A stretch of 36,784 bases of DNA. It comes from Candidatus Onthousia faecipullorum (GTDB lineage Bacteria > Bacillota_I > Bacilli_A > RF39 > UBA660). The notes under the pieces are model-generated. The model ran no database searches, had not been told where the DNA came from, and saw nothing but the letters and a program-made list of their open reading frames with translations. The position numbers and the translations under genes are program-made. Positions 16,715-24,357 of the stretch are shown here, piece after piece. How positions within the stretch are numbered: position 1 is the stretch's first letter; each line of letters opens with the position of its first letter. Where the stretch lies: NCBI GenBank assembly GCA_018715925.1, contig DVKQ01000075.1, positions 1-36,784 of the forward strand. The letters are read 5' to 3'.

Positions 16715-17446
16715 ATGTTAGATAAATCATTTAGAGAAATATGTGATGGTATTAAAAAAGATGTTAAAGATACTCAGTTAGAGATCATGATAAATGCTAA
16801 TACTAATTTAGTTAATCTTTATTATAGAATAGGAAAAATAATTAGTGAGAACTTTTCTTGGGGAAATAAATTTGTAGAAAATGTTTCTTTTGAACTTAAA
16901 AATACCTTTCCAACTTTAAAAGGCTTTTCCGCTCGTAATTTAAATTATATGAAAGCTTTTTACGAAGAATATAAAGATGATGAAGAATTTTTGCACTGCT
17001 TAAACTGTGCAAAATTACCTTGGAAGCATAATATTACTTTAATGCAAAAAGTAAAAGATAAAAATATTCGTAAATGGTATATGGAAAAATGCTTAGAAGA
17101 AGGTTGGTCAAAGAATATTTTAATCTATCAGATAGATACTGATTTATATAAAAGACAGGTAGAAAATGTAAAACATAATAATTTTAAGGTAACTTTGAAA
17201 GAGAATAGTGATCTTGCTAATAATATTATGAAAGAGCCTTATGTAGATGATAATGATAATCCTTCTATTGGTATTATTTTGTGTTCTAGTAAAAATAACC
17301 AAATAGTAGATTATACTTTAAAATATATTAATAAACCACTAGGAGTTAGTGAATATAAAATATTTAATAAACTCCCTAATAATTTATTAAAAGATTTTCC
17401 AACAGAAGATGAATTAAATATCTTTATGGATATAGATGAGGGGTGA
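16715..17446 (+). CDS. DUF1016 (YhcG-type) protein lacking its PD-(D/E)XK nuclease core
   Basis: The N-terminal ~175 residues match the DUF1016 helical/winged-helix domain (GFSARNLNYMKAFYEEY, LPWKHNITLMQKVKD, WYMEKCLEEGWS). The C-terminal ~65 residues match the very end of such proteins (NDNPSIGIILCSSKNN, NKPLGVSEYKI, LPTxEEL-like FPTEDEL). In intact relatives, about 100 residues containing the catalytic Asp and the ExK strand lie between them. Here MKEPYV (residue 177) runs directly into DDNDNPSIG in frame. The protein is therefore 243 residues rather than ~340 and should be nuclease-dead, though the DNA- or partner-binding ends remain. AAGGAGG (16699-16705) gives it a strong ribosome binding site. 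Whether it is functional or a remnant is open. Confidence 0.8.
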   Translation: MLDKSFREICDGIKKDVKDTQLEIMINANTNLVNLYYRIGKIISENFSWGNKFVENVSFELKNTFPTLKGFSARNLNYMKAFYEEYKDDEEFLHCLNCAKLPWKHNITLMQKVKDKNIRKWYMEKCLEEGWSKNILIYQIDTDLYKRQVENVKHNNFKVTLKENSDLANNIMKEPYVDDNDNPSIGIILCSSKNNQIVDYTLKYINKPLGVSEYKIFNKLPNNLLKDFPTEDELNIFMDIDEG

Positions 17447-17452
17447 TAACTA

Positions 17453-18202
17453 ATGAATAATACACTTGCTTTATTTATAACTTTCTTATTAGGATTTTTT
17501 ATCATTATAGGAGTTATAATAGCATTCTTTTTAAAGAAACAAAAGAAGGTCTTAGACTTTATCTTTGCCTTTGCTCTTTCTATTCTTACAATGTTAATAC
17601 TAACAGATTTATTAGGACATACTATAGAGCATTTAGGAATTAAACATATTTATCTATTTATTCTTTTCACATGTCTTGGACTTTTAATCTTTAAAATAAT
17701 AGATGATTTTGTTCCAGAACATGAAGATGCAAAATTAACTAAGAGGGAAGAATATAAAAATATTGTTCATATTGGAATGCTTTCAACAATCGCTTTAATC
17801 ATCCATAATTTTGTAGAGGGTATGGCTATTTATTTAACTTCTGCTAATGATCTTAATTTAGGTATAATGATGGCTTTAGGAGTAGGACTTCATAATATTC
17901 CTTTAGGTATCATTATTACAACTACGTTAAATAATGATAAAAATACTTTCAAATATCTTTTCTGTATAGGTTCTTTATTTATATCAAGTTTCTTAGGAGG
18001 TTTATTACTTTACTTATTAAATATTAATACTGTTAGTGATATCGTAATAGGCTCTTTACTTGCTCTTACTATAGGTATGATTTTATATATAATTATTTTT
18101 GAATTATATCCTAAAGTTAAGAAGACTTCTAATAAGAAAATCACTATTATAGGATTAGTTACTGGTATAGTACTTGCTCTTATAGGAACATTTATTGGAT
18201 AG
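17453..18202 (+). CDS. ZIP family metal transporter
   Basis: This is a polytopic membrane protein for uptake of divalent metals (Zn, Fe, Mn). About eight hydrophobic helices are visible. The family's metal-site helices are HNFVEGMAIY (about residues 122-131) and HNIPLGIII (about 148-156), matching the HNxxEG and HNxPxG signatures. A charged His/Glu/Asp-containing loop (DFVPEHEDAKLTKREEYKN) lies before them. The length of 249 residues fits ZupT/GufA-like bacterial ZIPs. GAGGGGTGA overlapping the previous stop acts as its ribosome binding site, and it lies 6 bp downstream of the DUF1016 gene in the envelope operon. Substrate cannot be told from sequence. Confidence 0.88.
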   Translation: MNNTLALFITFLLGFFIIIGVIIAFFLKKQKKVLDFIFAFALSILTMLILTDLLGHTIEHLGIKHIYLFILFTCLGLLIFKIIDDFVPEHEDAKLTKREEYKNIVHIGMLSTIALIIHNFVEGMAIYLTSANDLNLGIMMALGVGLHNIPLGIIITTTLNNDKNTFKYLFCIGSLFISSFLGGLLLYLLNINTVSDIVIGSLLALTIGMILYIIIFELYPKVKKTSNKKITIIGLVTGIVLALIGTFIG

Positions 18203-18209
18203 GTGAGAT

Positions 18210-18938
18210 ATGTTAGATACAGTTTGTTATGTTTTCCTTTTATTTATAATTTATTCATTTGTTGGTTATATTTTAGAAATTGCTAATTGTTCAATACAAT
18301 CAAAAAAGTTAGTTTTAAATAGAGGTTTCTTTTTAGGACCATATTTACCTATATATGGTGTATCATGTCTTTTAATGGGATCTTTTATTATTAGATATAA
18401 AGATGATTTACTTACAGTGTTTGTTATGAGTGCTTTTGTTTGTACAACAGTTGAATATATTACTAGTTATGTTTTAGAAAAAATATTTAAAGCTAGATGG
18501 TGGGATTATAGTGACAAAAAGTTTAATATAGAAGGTAGAGTTTGTTTATTTAATGCTTTTCTATTTGGTATAGGGGGAGTTTTCTTTACATATGTTCTTA
18601 ATCCTTTTGTTTTAACTATTGTAGGAAAACTTCCTATATTAGTACTTAGAATAGTTTCTCTAACTTTAATAGTTGTTTTCTTAGTAGATGTTATTATAAC
18701 TATTACAACTTTATATCAAGTAAAAGTATCAACTATTAAATTTAAAAAACGTGATGTAACTCAAGAACTTACTAAGATAATTAGAGAGGAACTTGCTAAG
18801 AAACGTGATATTAAGACTAATTTCTTTGTTAGGCATATGTTAAATGCCTTTCCTTGGATTAATCTTAGTGATTATGATAATCCTTTAAGTAAATTAAAAA
18901 GATATAGTATTAAAGGAATAAAGAAAAAACAGAAATAA
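18210..18938 (+). CDS. CmpB-type (putative ABC transporter type IV) membrane protein
   Basis: This matches the 'putative ABC-transporter type IV / CmpB' family of Bacillota. The conserved start SFVGYILEIANCSI, the NRGFFLGPYLPIYG motif, VEYITSYVLEKIFKARWWDY and NIEGRVCLFNAFLFG are all present. Four to five membrane helices are followed by a basic cytoplasmic tail (from about residue 180, ending KGIKKKQK). The biochemical role is unknown despite the family name, and no ABC ATPase is next to it. AGGTGA precedes ATG 18210. It sits 7 bp after the ZIP gene and 12 bp before the PMM/PGM gene, so it belongs to the envelope operon. Confidence 0.85.
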   Translation: MLDTVCYVFLLFIIYSFVGYILEIANCSIQSKKLVLNRGFFLGPYLPIYGVSCLLMGSFIIRYKDDLLTVFVMSAFVCTTVEYITSYVLEKIFKARWWDYSDKKFNIEGRVCLFNAFLFGIGGVFFTYVLNPFVLTIVGKLPILVLRIVSLTLIVVFLVDVIITITTLYQVKVSTIKFKKRDVTQELTKIIREELAKKRDIKTNFFVRHMLNAFPWINLSDYDNPLSKLKRYSIKGIKKKQK

Positions 18939-18950
18939 AGTGGAGGATTT

Positions 18951-20324
18951 ATGAAGATAAAAGAAGATATTAATAAATATATATTTAGAGGTTATGATAT
19001 TAGAGGAGTGGTTCCTACTAATATAGATGTAGATACTGCTTATACTATAGGTATAGGTTTTGGTAGTAAATTAATAGATTTAGGAAAAGAAAATTGTGTT
19101 GTAGGTCATGATAATAGACTATCTTCTCCTGATTTACATCAAGCCTTAATACAAGGGCTTATTGATACAGGGGTTAATGTTTTTGATTTAGGACTATGTA
19201 CGACACCAATGTATTATTTTGGATGTATTAATCTTAAAATAGATTCAGGTATTATGATAACTGCTAGTCATAATCCTAAAGATGAAAATGGGTTTAAATT
19301 TGCCTTTAAAGATTATGATAATGCTAAAGGAAAAGAGATAGAAGATTTCTATAATTATATAAAACAAGGTAACTTTCATTATGGGGAGGGTTCTATTACT
19401 AAGAAAGATGTAAAAGATGATTATTTAAGTGCCCTAACAGATAATCTATCTTTTGGTAATAGAAAGGTTAAAGTAGTACTTGATCCTGGTAATGGGACAA
19501 CATCAATACTATTAGATGATGTATTTAAAAGAGTAGATTTAGATTATACCATTATTAATGGAAAAAGTGATGGTAGTTTTCCTAATCATCATCCTGATCC
19601 ATCTATTGAAGATAATCTTAAAGACTTAAAGGAAGCAGTTATAGATAGAAAAGCTGATGTAGGACTTGCTTTTGATGGAGATGGAGATAGAGTAGGAGTT
19701 ATTTCAGGTAGTGGTAAATTTATACCAATAGATTATTATATGATTATTATAATTAGAGATATTATTAATAAAGTAGATAATAAGACCTTTTTATATGATG
19801 TTAAATGTAGTAAGAGTTTAGAAGATGAAATTATTAAACTAGGGGGAACACCTTACTGTTATAGAACAGGTAATTCATATACTAAGGCGAAGGTTAAAGA
19901 GTTAAATCTTGCTTTTGGAGGAGAATTATCAGGACATGTTTATTTTAGAGATAAATTCTTAGGCTTTGATAGTGGTATTTATGCAGGACTTAGATTACTT
20001 GAGATACTTTCTAATACTAAGAAATCTGTTGATGAATTATTAGATGGTATTAATAGATATTATTCTACTCCTGAGACTAAATATAAGACTACTGATGAGA
20101 TTAAGTTTGATGTAGTTAAGAAAATAGAAGAGTACTGTAAAGAGAAAGGTTATACTTATAACAATATTGATGGAGTTAGAGTAACTTTTGATGATTCTTG
20201 GGCTAGTGTTAGAGCATCTAATACAGGACCTAATTTAACAGCAAGATTTGAAGCTTCTAGTGAAGAACGTCTTAAAGAAATAAAAGAAGAATTTGAAAGT
20301 TTAATTACTAAATATAATAAATAA
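18951..20324 (+). CDS. Phosphomannomutase / phosphoglucomutase
   Basis: This is an alpha-D-phosphohexomutase that interconverts hexose 6- and 1-phosphates for sugar-nucleotide synthesis (wall and capsule precursors). Four family motifs are visible: GYDIRGVVPTN at the N-terminus, the phosphoserine loop TASHNPKDENGFK (about residue 105), the metal loop FDGDGDRVGV (about residue 240), and the sugar-binding GGELSGHVYFRD (about 323-334). A C-terminal RASNTGPNLTARFEA phosphate-binding loop is also present. The latter resembles AlgC-type PMM/PGM rather than GlmM (RPSGTEP). Length is 457 residues. TGGAGG precedes ATG 18951. The neighbouring murG/murB fit a supply role for the envelope. Substrate preference (mannose versus glucose) is not decided. 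Confidence 0.92.
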   Translation: MKIKEDINKYIFRGYDIRGVVPTNIDVDTAYTIGIGFGSKLIDLGKENCVVGHDNRLSSPDLHQALIQGLIDTGVNVFDLGLCTTPMYYFGCINLKIDSGIMITASHNPKDENGFKFAFKDYDNAKGKEIEDFYNYIKQGNFHYGEGSITKKDVKDDYLSALTDNLSFGNRKVKVVLDPGNGTTSILLDDVFKRVDLDYTIINGKSDGSFPNHHPDPSIEDNLKDLKEAVIDRKADVGLAFDGDGDRVGVISGSGKFIPIDYYMIIIIRDIINKVDNKTFLYDVKCSKSLEDEIIKLGGTPYCYRTGNSYTKAKVKELNLAFGGELSGHVYFRDKFLGFDSGIYAGLRLLEILSNTKKSVDELLDGINRYYSTPETKYKTTDEIKFDVVKKIEEYCKEKGYTYNNIDGVRVTFDDSWASVRASNTGPNLTARFEASSEERLKEIKEEFESLITKYNK

Positions 20325-20353
20325 ACATATCTTATAATAGGAAGGACGATAAT

Positions 20354-21436
20354 ATGAAAGTAGTTATAACAGCAGGAGGAACAGGGGGACATATATTTCC
20401 AGCTTTAGCTTTAATTTCTAAATTAAAAGAAAAAGATAAAGATGTAGAGATTCTATATATTGGAACAACTGATAGGATGGAGAAAGATATTATACCTAAT
20501 ATGGGTATTCCTTATGTAGGTATAGAGATGAAAGGTTTAGATAGAAGTCATATCTTTAAAAATATAGAGGTTATGAAAACATATTTTAGAGCTTGTAAAA
20601 CTGCTAAAAGTGAACTTATTAAGTTTAAACCAGACGTTGTTATAGGTTTTGGAGGTTATATTTCTGCCCCTGTTATATATTCAGCTTCTAAACTTAAAAT
20701 AAAAACTCTTATACATGAACAAAACTCTATTCCAGGTGTTTCTAATAAATTCCTAGCAAGATATGTAGATAAAGTATTAGTATCATTTAAAGAGAGTATT
20801 AAAGACTTTCCAAAGGATAAAACTGTCTATACAGGTAATCCTCGTAGCGAACAGATAAAAGATATAGAAAAAGTTAGTAAAACAACATTAGGCTTTAAAA
20901 AAGATAAAGCTCTTGTTATAATAGTTATGGGATCTTTAGGATCTTTAACAATGACTAAGAAATTAAAAGAAGTATTACCTCTATTTAAGAATAAAAATTA
21001 TCAAGTCTTACTTATTACAGGAAAAAACTATTATGATGAATATAAAGATATTAAACTAAGTAGTAATGTTAAAATAATTCCTTTTTATGATAACTTAATA
21101 GGACTTATGAAAGATACTGATTTAATAGTTACTAGAAGTGGAGCATCTACTATTGCAGAGATTACTAGTATAGGATTACCTGCTATTATGGTTCCTAGTC
21201 CTTATGTTACTAATAATCATCAGTATGTAAATGCTAAGAGTCTAGAGGATGATGGAGCATGTATTATATTAGAAGAGAAATACTTTAATAGTAATAGTTT
21301 AGTTAATCTTTTAGATAAGACTATTAATGATAAAGAGAAATTAAATACGATGAGTAAAGCTATGTTAAAAAGAGGAGTATTAAATAGTGCTTCTAGAATA
21401 TATGAAGAGATTATAAAATTAGTTAGGGATGAATAG
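20354..21436 (+). CDS. murG: UDP-N-acetylglucosamine--lipid I GlcNAc transferase MurG
   Basis: MurG adds GlcNAc to lipid I to make lipid II on the cytoplasmic face of the membrane. The GT-B fold signature is clear: ITAGGTGGHIFPALAL at the N-terminus, VIGFGGYISAPVIY and HEQNSIPG in the acceptor domain, then MGSLGSLTM (variant of GGSxGA) and the UDP-GlcNAc site TRSGASTIAEITSIGLPAI with NNHQYVNA. At 360 residues it is family length. AGGAAGGA precedes ATG 20354, about 30 bp after the PMM/PGM stop. murB follows after 2 bp. Confidence 0.97.
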   Translation: MKVVITAGGTGGHIFPALALISKLKEKDKDVEILYIGTTDRMEKDIIPNMGIPYVGIEMKGLDRSHIFKNIEVMKTYFRACKTAKSELIKFKPDVVIGFGGYISAPVIYSASKLKIKTLIHEQNSIPGVSNKFLARYVDKVLVSFKESIKDFPKDKTVYTGNPRSEQIKDIEKVSKTTLGFKKDKALVIIVMGSLGSLTMTKKLKEVLPLFKNKNYQVLLITGKNYYDEYKDIKLSSNVKIIPFYDNLIGLMKDTDLIVTRSGASTIAEITSIGLPAIMVPSPYVTNNHQYVNAKSLEDDGACIILEEKYFNSNSLVNLLDKTINDKEKLNTMSKAMLKRGVLNSASRIYEEIIKLVRDE

Positions 21437-21438
21437 AA

Positions 21439-22347
21439 ATGAAGGAGTTTTTACGTGAAGTTGAATCTAATGACATAGGAAAGATTCAAAAAGATGTTTT
21501 TGCTAGTAAGTTTACTACTTATAAAGTAGGAGGATTAGTTAGAGCGATTATAATACCTAAAAATACTGATAAGTTAGTATTACTTTGTAAACTTATTAGA
21601 AAGTATAATATTAAATATAAAATACTTGGTAATGGAAGTAATCTATTATTTAGTGATAAGACTTATGAAGGTGTTCTAATTAAATTAGATGAATTTAATA
21701 AAATAGAGTTCTTTGGTACTAAAGTAGTATGTGGGGCAGGGGCTAGTTTAATGAAAGTAGCGAGAGAATCTATTAAAAAAGGTCTTGCAGGATTAGAATT
21801 TGCTAGCGGTATACCAGGAACTATTGGTGGTGCAGTTTATATGAATGCAGGAGCTTATAAGAGTGATATGGGCTATATTACTAGGACTGTTAAAGTATTA
21901 ACAGATGATTTAAAAATCATAACACTTACTAATGAAGAGATGGATTTTCATTATCGTAGTAGTTTCTTACAAACTCATCCTAATTATATTTGTTTAGAAG
22001 CAACAATAGGTTTAACTAAAGGAGATAGAAATGTTTTAGAAGAAGTTGTTAAAGATAGAAAGATGCGAAGAATTAAGTCTCAGCCTTTAAATTATCCTAG
22101 TGCAGGTAGTGTTTTTAGAAATCCAGAAGGATATGATCCTGCAGGTAAATTAATAGAAGATTTAGGACTTAAAGGACTTACTAAAGGAGGAGCGGAAGTT
22201 AGTAGTGTTCATGCTAATTTTATAATTAATAAAGAAGGGGCAAGTGCTAAAGATATACATGATTTAATACTATTTGTAAAAGATGCAGTTAAAGAGCATT
22301 ATGGAATAGATTTAAAAGTAGAACAAGAATTTGTAAATTGGGAGTAG
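21439..22347 (+). CDS. murB: UDP-N-acetylenolpyruvoylglucosamine reductase MurB
   Basis: MurB is the FAD- and NADPH-dependent enzyme that reduces enolpyruvyl-UDP-GlcNAc to UDP-MurNAc. Motifs: FTTYKVGG near residue 28, LGNGSNLLF (FAD site), GIPGTIGGAVYMNAGAY, FHYRSSFLQ, SAGSVFRNP with the catalytic Ser, and near the end GGAEVSSVHANFI with VEQEFVNW. The length of 302 residues matches Bacillus MurB. It is tightly coupled to murG (2-bp gap) and divIB (4-bp gap). Confidence 0.96.
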   Translation: MKEFLREVESNDIGKIQKDVFASKFTTYKVGGLVRAIIIPKNTDKLVLLCKLIRKYNIKYKILGNGSNLLFSDKTYEGVLIKLDEFNKIEFFGTKVVCGAGASLMKVARESIKKGLAGLEFASGIPGTIGGAVYMNAGAYKSDMGYITRTVKVLTDDLKIITLTNEEMDFHYRSSFLQTHPNYICLEATIGLTKGDRNVLEEVVKDRKMRRIKSQPLNYPSAGSVFRNPEGYDPAGKLIEDLGLKGLTKGGAEVSSVHANFIINKEGASAKDIHDLILFVKDAVKEHYGIDLKVEQEFVNWE

Positions 22348-22351
22348 ATAT

Positions 22352-23035
22352 ATGGCTAAAGTGATCAAGAAGAAAAAATTAAGACTATTACCGTTTTTAA
22401 TATTTATTATAGTTATCGCTGTAATAGTTTTTGTATGTTTAATTATTCTTGATACTAAAGTTAAAAATATTATTATAAGTGGTAATGAAGTACTTAGTGA
22501 TGATGATATTATAGAATTAGCAGGACTTACTGATTATCCGAGTTTCTATAAGACTTTAAATATGACTATGAAAAATAATATCAGTGATAATCCTTTGATT
22601 AAAAGTGTTGATATTAATAGAAGTTTCTATCATGTAATAGAAATAGATGTTGAAGAGTATGAGATTTTTTATAAAAGAGAAGATAATGGTAAGTATGTAT
22701 TAGAAAATAAAGATGAGATTACTTTAGATAAAGAGACACCTTATGCTATACCTAGGTTAATAAATGAGATTCCTAATAAAATATTAGATAGATTTATAAA
22801 ATATTATAAAAGAGTTGATTTAAGTATTAGAGAAAAGATAAGTGAAATAAAGTATGATCCTAATGACTTTGATGAAGAGAGATTTTTATTATATATGGAT
22901 GATGGTAATAGTGTTTATATAACTATTACTAAGTTTGAAAGGTTAAATTATTATAATGATGTACTACCTCAGTTAGATGGTAAGAAAGGAATACTTTATT
23001 TAGATTCAGGAAATCATTTTCAGATAATGGGTTAA
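22352..23035 (+). CDS. divIB: Cell division protein DivIB/FtsQ
   Basis: This is a bitopic divisome protein. A short basic cytoplasmic tail (MAKVIKKKKLRL) and one membrane helix (about residues 12-33) precede a POTRA domain starting VKNIIISGNEVLSDDDIIELAGL. A beta domain follows with SVDINRSFYHVIEIDVEEYEI-type strands and DDGNSVYITI. 227 residues is close to FtsQ/DivIB length. GGGAG in the murB stop region acts as its ribosome binding site. It is the last gene of the operon, with a terminator 6 bp after its stop. In many Bacillota ftsA and ftsZ follow divIB, but here they do not. Confidence 0.9.
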   Translation: MAKVIKKKKLRLLPFLIFIIVIAVIVFVCLIILDTKVKNIIISGNEVLSDDDIIELAGLTDYPSFYKTLNMTMKNNISDNPLIKSVDINRSFYHVIEIDVEEYEIFYKREDNGKYVLENKDEITLDKETPYAIPRLINEIPNKILDRFIKYYKRVDLSIREKISEIKYDPNDFDEERFLLYMDDGNSVYITITKFERLNYYNDVLPQLDGKKGILYLDSGNHFQIMG

Positions 23036-23041
23036 GTGTAA

Positions 23042-23077
23042 AATAATGGTTAAATAGTATTAATCATTATTTTTTTG
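23042..23077 (+). terminator. Terminator of the uppP-divIB operon
   Basis: 12-bp stem AATAATGGTTAA / TTAATCATTATT (one G-T), 6-base loop, and eight T. Confidence 0.92.
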
Positions 23078-23204
23078 TTGATTATATTGGACTCTATGTG
23101 GTATATTTGTAATGTAAGTAAGGTATTTAGATTACCCTTATATAAAATATTAGTATAAGAACAACTACTTTGGGTAGTATAAAAGTAGATGAGTGTAATA
23201 TATT

Positions 23205-23363
23205 ATGGTAAAAAATAAGAAAAATATTTTAATATTAGGATTAGTATTGTTATTGATAATAGCGATTGTAGGAGTAAGTTATGCTGTGTTTAATTATAGT
23301 GCCTTAGGTGGGCCTCACAGTAGCAACTCGTTCTGCCTCGTGATGAGCGTGACTAGTCCGTAA
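23205..23363 (+). pseudogene. Truncated prepilin-like / SipW-type leader ORF, 52 aa
   Basis: ATG 23205 opens a frame with a basic start (MVKNKKN), a 17-residue hydrophobic helix and VGVSYAVFNYSALG. This is the typical N-terminus of SipW-dependent or pilin-like surface proteins in these bacteria. After SALG the frame enters a GC-richer structured block and stops at 23363, so the surface domain is missing. It is either a decayed gene interrupted by an insertion or a short leader peptide placed over an RNA structure. No strong Shine-Dalgarno is seen. Confidence 0.5.
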
Positions 23364-23461
23364 GGACTAAGCGAATTAGAGGCTTGAACTAGTTAAAGCA
23401 AATTTTATCTAACCTTAGACAGTGTATAATCTAGTGTGTAAAAAACATACTAGATTTTTTC
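23310..23461 (+). ncRNA. Possible structured RNA of unknown class ending in a terminator
   Basis: The 75-base block is visibly richer in GC than its surroundings. GAGGC (23379-23383) can pair with either of two GCCTC copies (23312-23316 or 23335-23339). A 6-bp stem TAGTCC / GGACTA with a GTAA tetraloop (23354-23369) sits inside, followed by GCGAA. CTCGTGATGAG (23338-23348) could close a small hairpin. A strong terminator follows (23430-23461). It matches no RNA class I can name. It could be a relic of an IS200/IS605 right end rather than a free RNA. Confidence 0.35.
23430..23461 (+). terminator. Terminator
   Basis: Stem TCTAGTGTGT / ACATACTAGA (10 bp, one G-T), A-rich loop, and TTTTTT. It ends whatever transcript covers 23205-23390. 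Confidence 0.88.
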
Positions 23462-23644
23462 TTTAAAATAGATATTCTTTTCTTTTCCCATAATTTCCCA
23501 CATTTCTTTTATAATTTATACACTTTTAATTGATATGATTAATACGTAAAAGAAAGGAAGTGGTAAATGTAGTAGAGAATTTTAAGTTACGTTTACAACT
23601 ATAGTTTTTTTACATAAATTATAGAAAAGAAAGGAGAGTGGTAA

Positions 23645-23680
23645 AGCCTACTTGTAGGCTAAAACTATTAATGTTATACT
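23645..23680 (+). promoter_or_regulatory. Promoter of the two-component system with overlapping inverted repeat
   Basis: TTGTAG (23652-23657), 17-bp spacer, TATACT (23675-23680). A perfect 6-bp inverted repeat AGCCTA-CTTG-TAGGCT (23645-23660) covers the -35 box and could be an operator, for example for the response regulator itself. Confidence 0.6.
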
Positions 23681-23697
23681 AGGGGTAGGTGGTGTTT

Positions 23698-24357
23698 ATG
23701 TATAAAATTTGTTTAGTTGAAGATGAAACTGATTTGCTGGCTGTAGTTAAAATGTATCTAGAAAAAGCAGGCTATGACGTTGTTACCTTCACTAAAGGTG
23801 CTGACGCAATTGCTTACATCGGTAATCCTGTCGATGTTTGGATTCTAGATATTATGTTAGGAGATGATGTTAATGGCTATGATGTAATCAAAGCAATTCG
23901 TGAAAAATATCCCCTTGTACCTGTAATATTTACTTCTGCAAGAGATCAGGATTTGGATCGAATTTTAGGCCTTGAGTTAGGTAGCGATGATTACATTACT
24001 AAACCTTATTCTAGTAAAGAACTTGTTTTAAGAGTAAATAATATTATTAAAAGAGTATATCAAAGTACTGATAGTAAAATCATTAATTACTTAGATTATA
24101 CAATAGACGTTGATAAACGTATTGTAAGTGTTAAAGATAAACCTATTAAACTTACGACACTAGAGTTTGATTTACTTCTTTTATTAGTAGAAAACATTAA
24201 TAAAAGTTTTTCAAGAGAAGATATACTTAATGCAGTATGGGGAAATGATTACTTCGGTAGTGATAGAGCTGTTGATGATTTAGTTAGAAGACTTAGAAAG
24301 AAAATGCCTTTATTAAACGTTAATACTATTTATGGATATGGATATAGATTATTATAA
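23698..24357 (+). CDS. OmpR/PhoB family response regulator
   Basis: The receiver domain spans residues ~1-115, with acidic pocket EDE near residue 8, phosphoacceptor Asp51 (WILDIML), FTSA (Thr/Ser switch) and the conserved Lys in ITKPYSSKEL. A winged-helix DNA-binding domain follows (about 130-219) with TTLEFDLLLLLVEN, FSREDILNAVWG, RAVDDLVRRLRKKM and TIYGYGYRL. ATG 23698 was preferred over GTG 23689 because the AGGTGG/AGGGG stretch lies before it. It overlaps the sensor kinase by one base (TAATG), so the two are translationally coupled. The regulon is unknown. Confidence 0.95.
   Translation: MYKICLVEDETDLLAVVKMYLEKAGYDVVTFTKGADAIAYIGNPVDVWILDIMLGDDVNGYDVIKAIREKYPLVPVIFTSARDQDLDRILGLELGSDDYITKPYSSKELVLRVNNIIKRVYQSTDSKIINYLDYTIDVDKRIVSVKDKPIKLTTLEFDLLLLLVENINKSFSREDILNAVWGNDYFGSDRAVDDLVRRLRKKMPLLNVNTIYGYGYRLL

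Larger units (their letters stand above)
23036..23697. other. Gene-poor stretch between divIB and the two-component system
   Basis: This stretch holds, in order: the divIB terminator, a hairpin near 23164-23176 (ACTAC/GTAGT), a 52-codon prepilin-like leader ORF (23205-23363), a structured GC-richer block (23310-23390), a terminator (23430-23461), two purine-rich near-identical 20-mers (23548-23567 and 23625-23645) and the promoter region of the response regulator. No complete protein gene longer than 52 codons is supported. Confidence 0.75.

Noticed and set aside
23341-23376. Resemblance to a hammerhead ribozyme (TGATGAG ... AGTCC-GTAA-GGACT ... CGAA)
   Set aside because: The core would need CTGATGA and a stem III followed by NUH. 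The first base is G and neither flank gives a stem III with a proper cleavage triplet.
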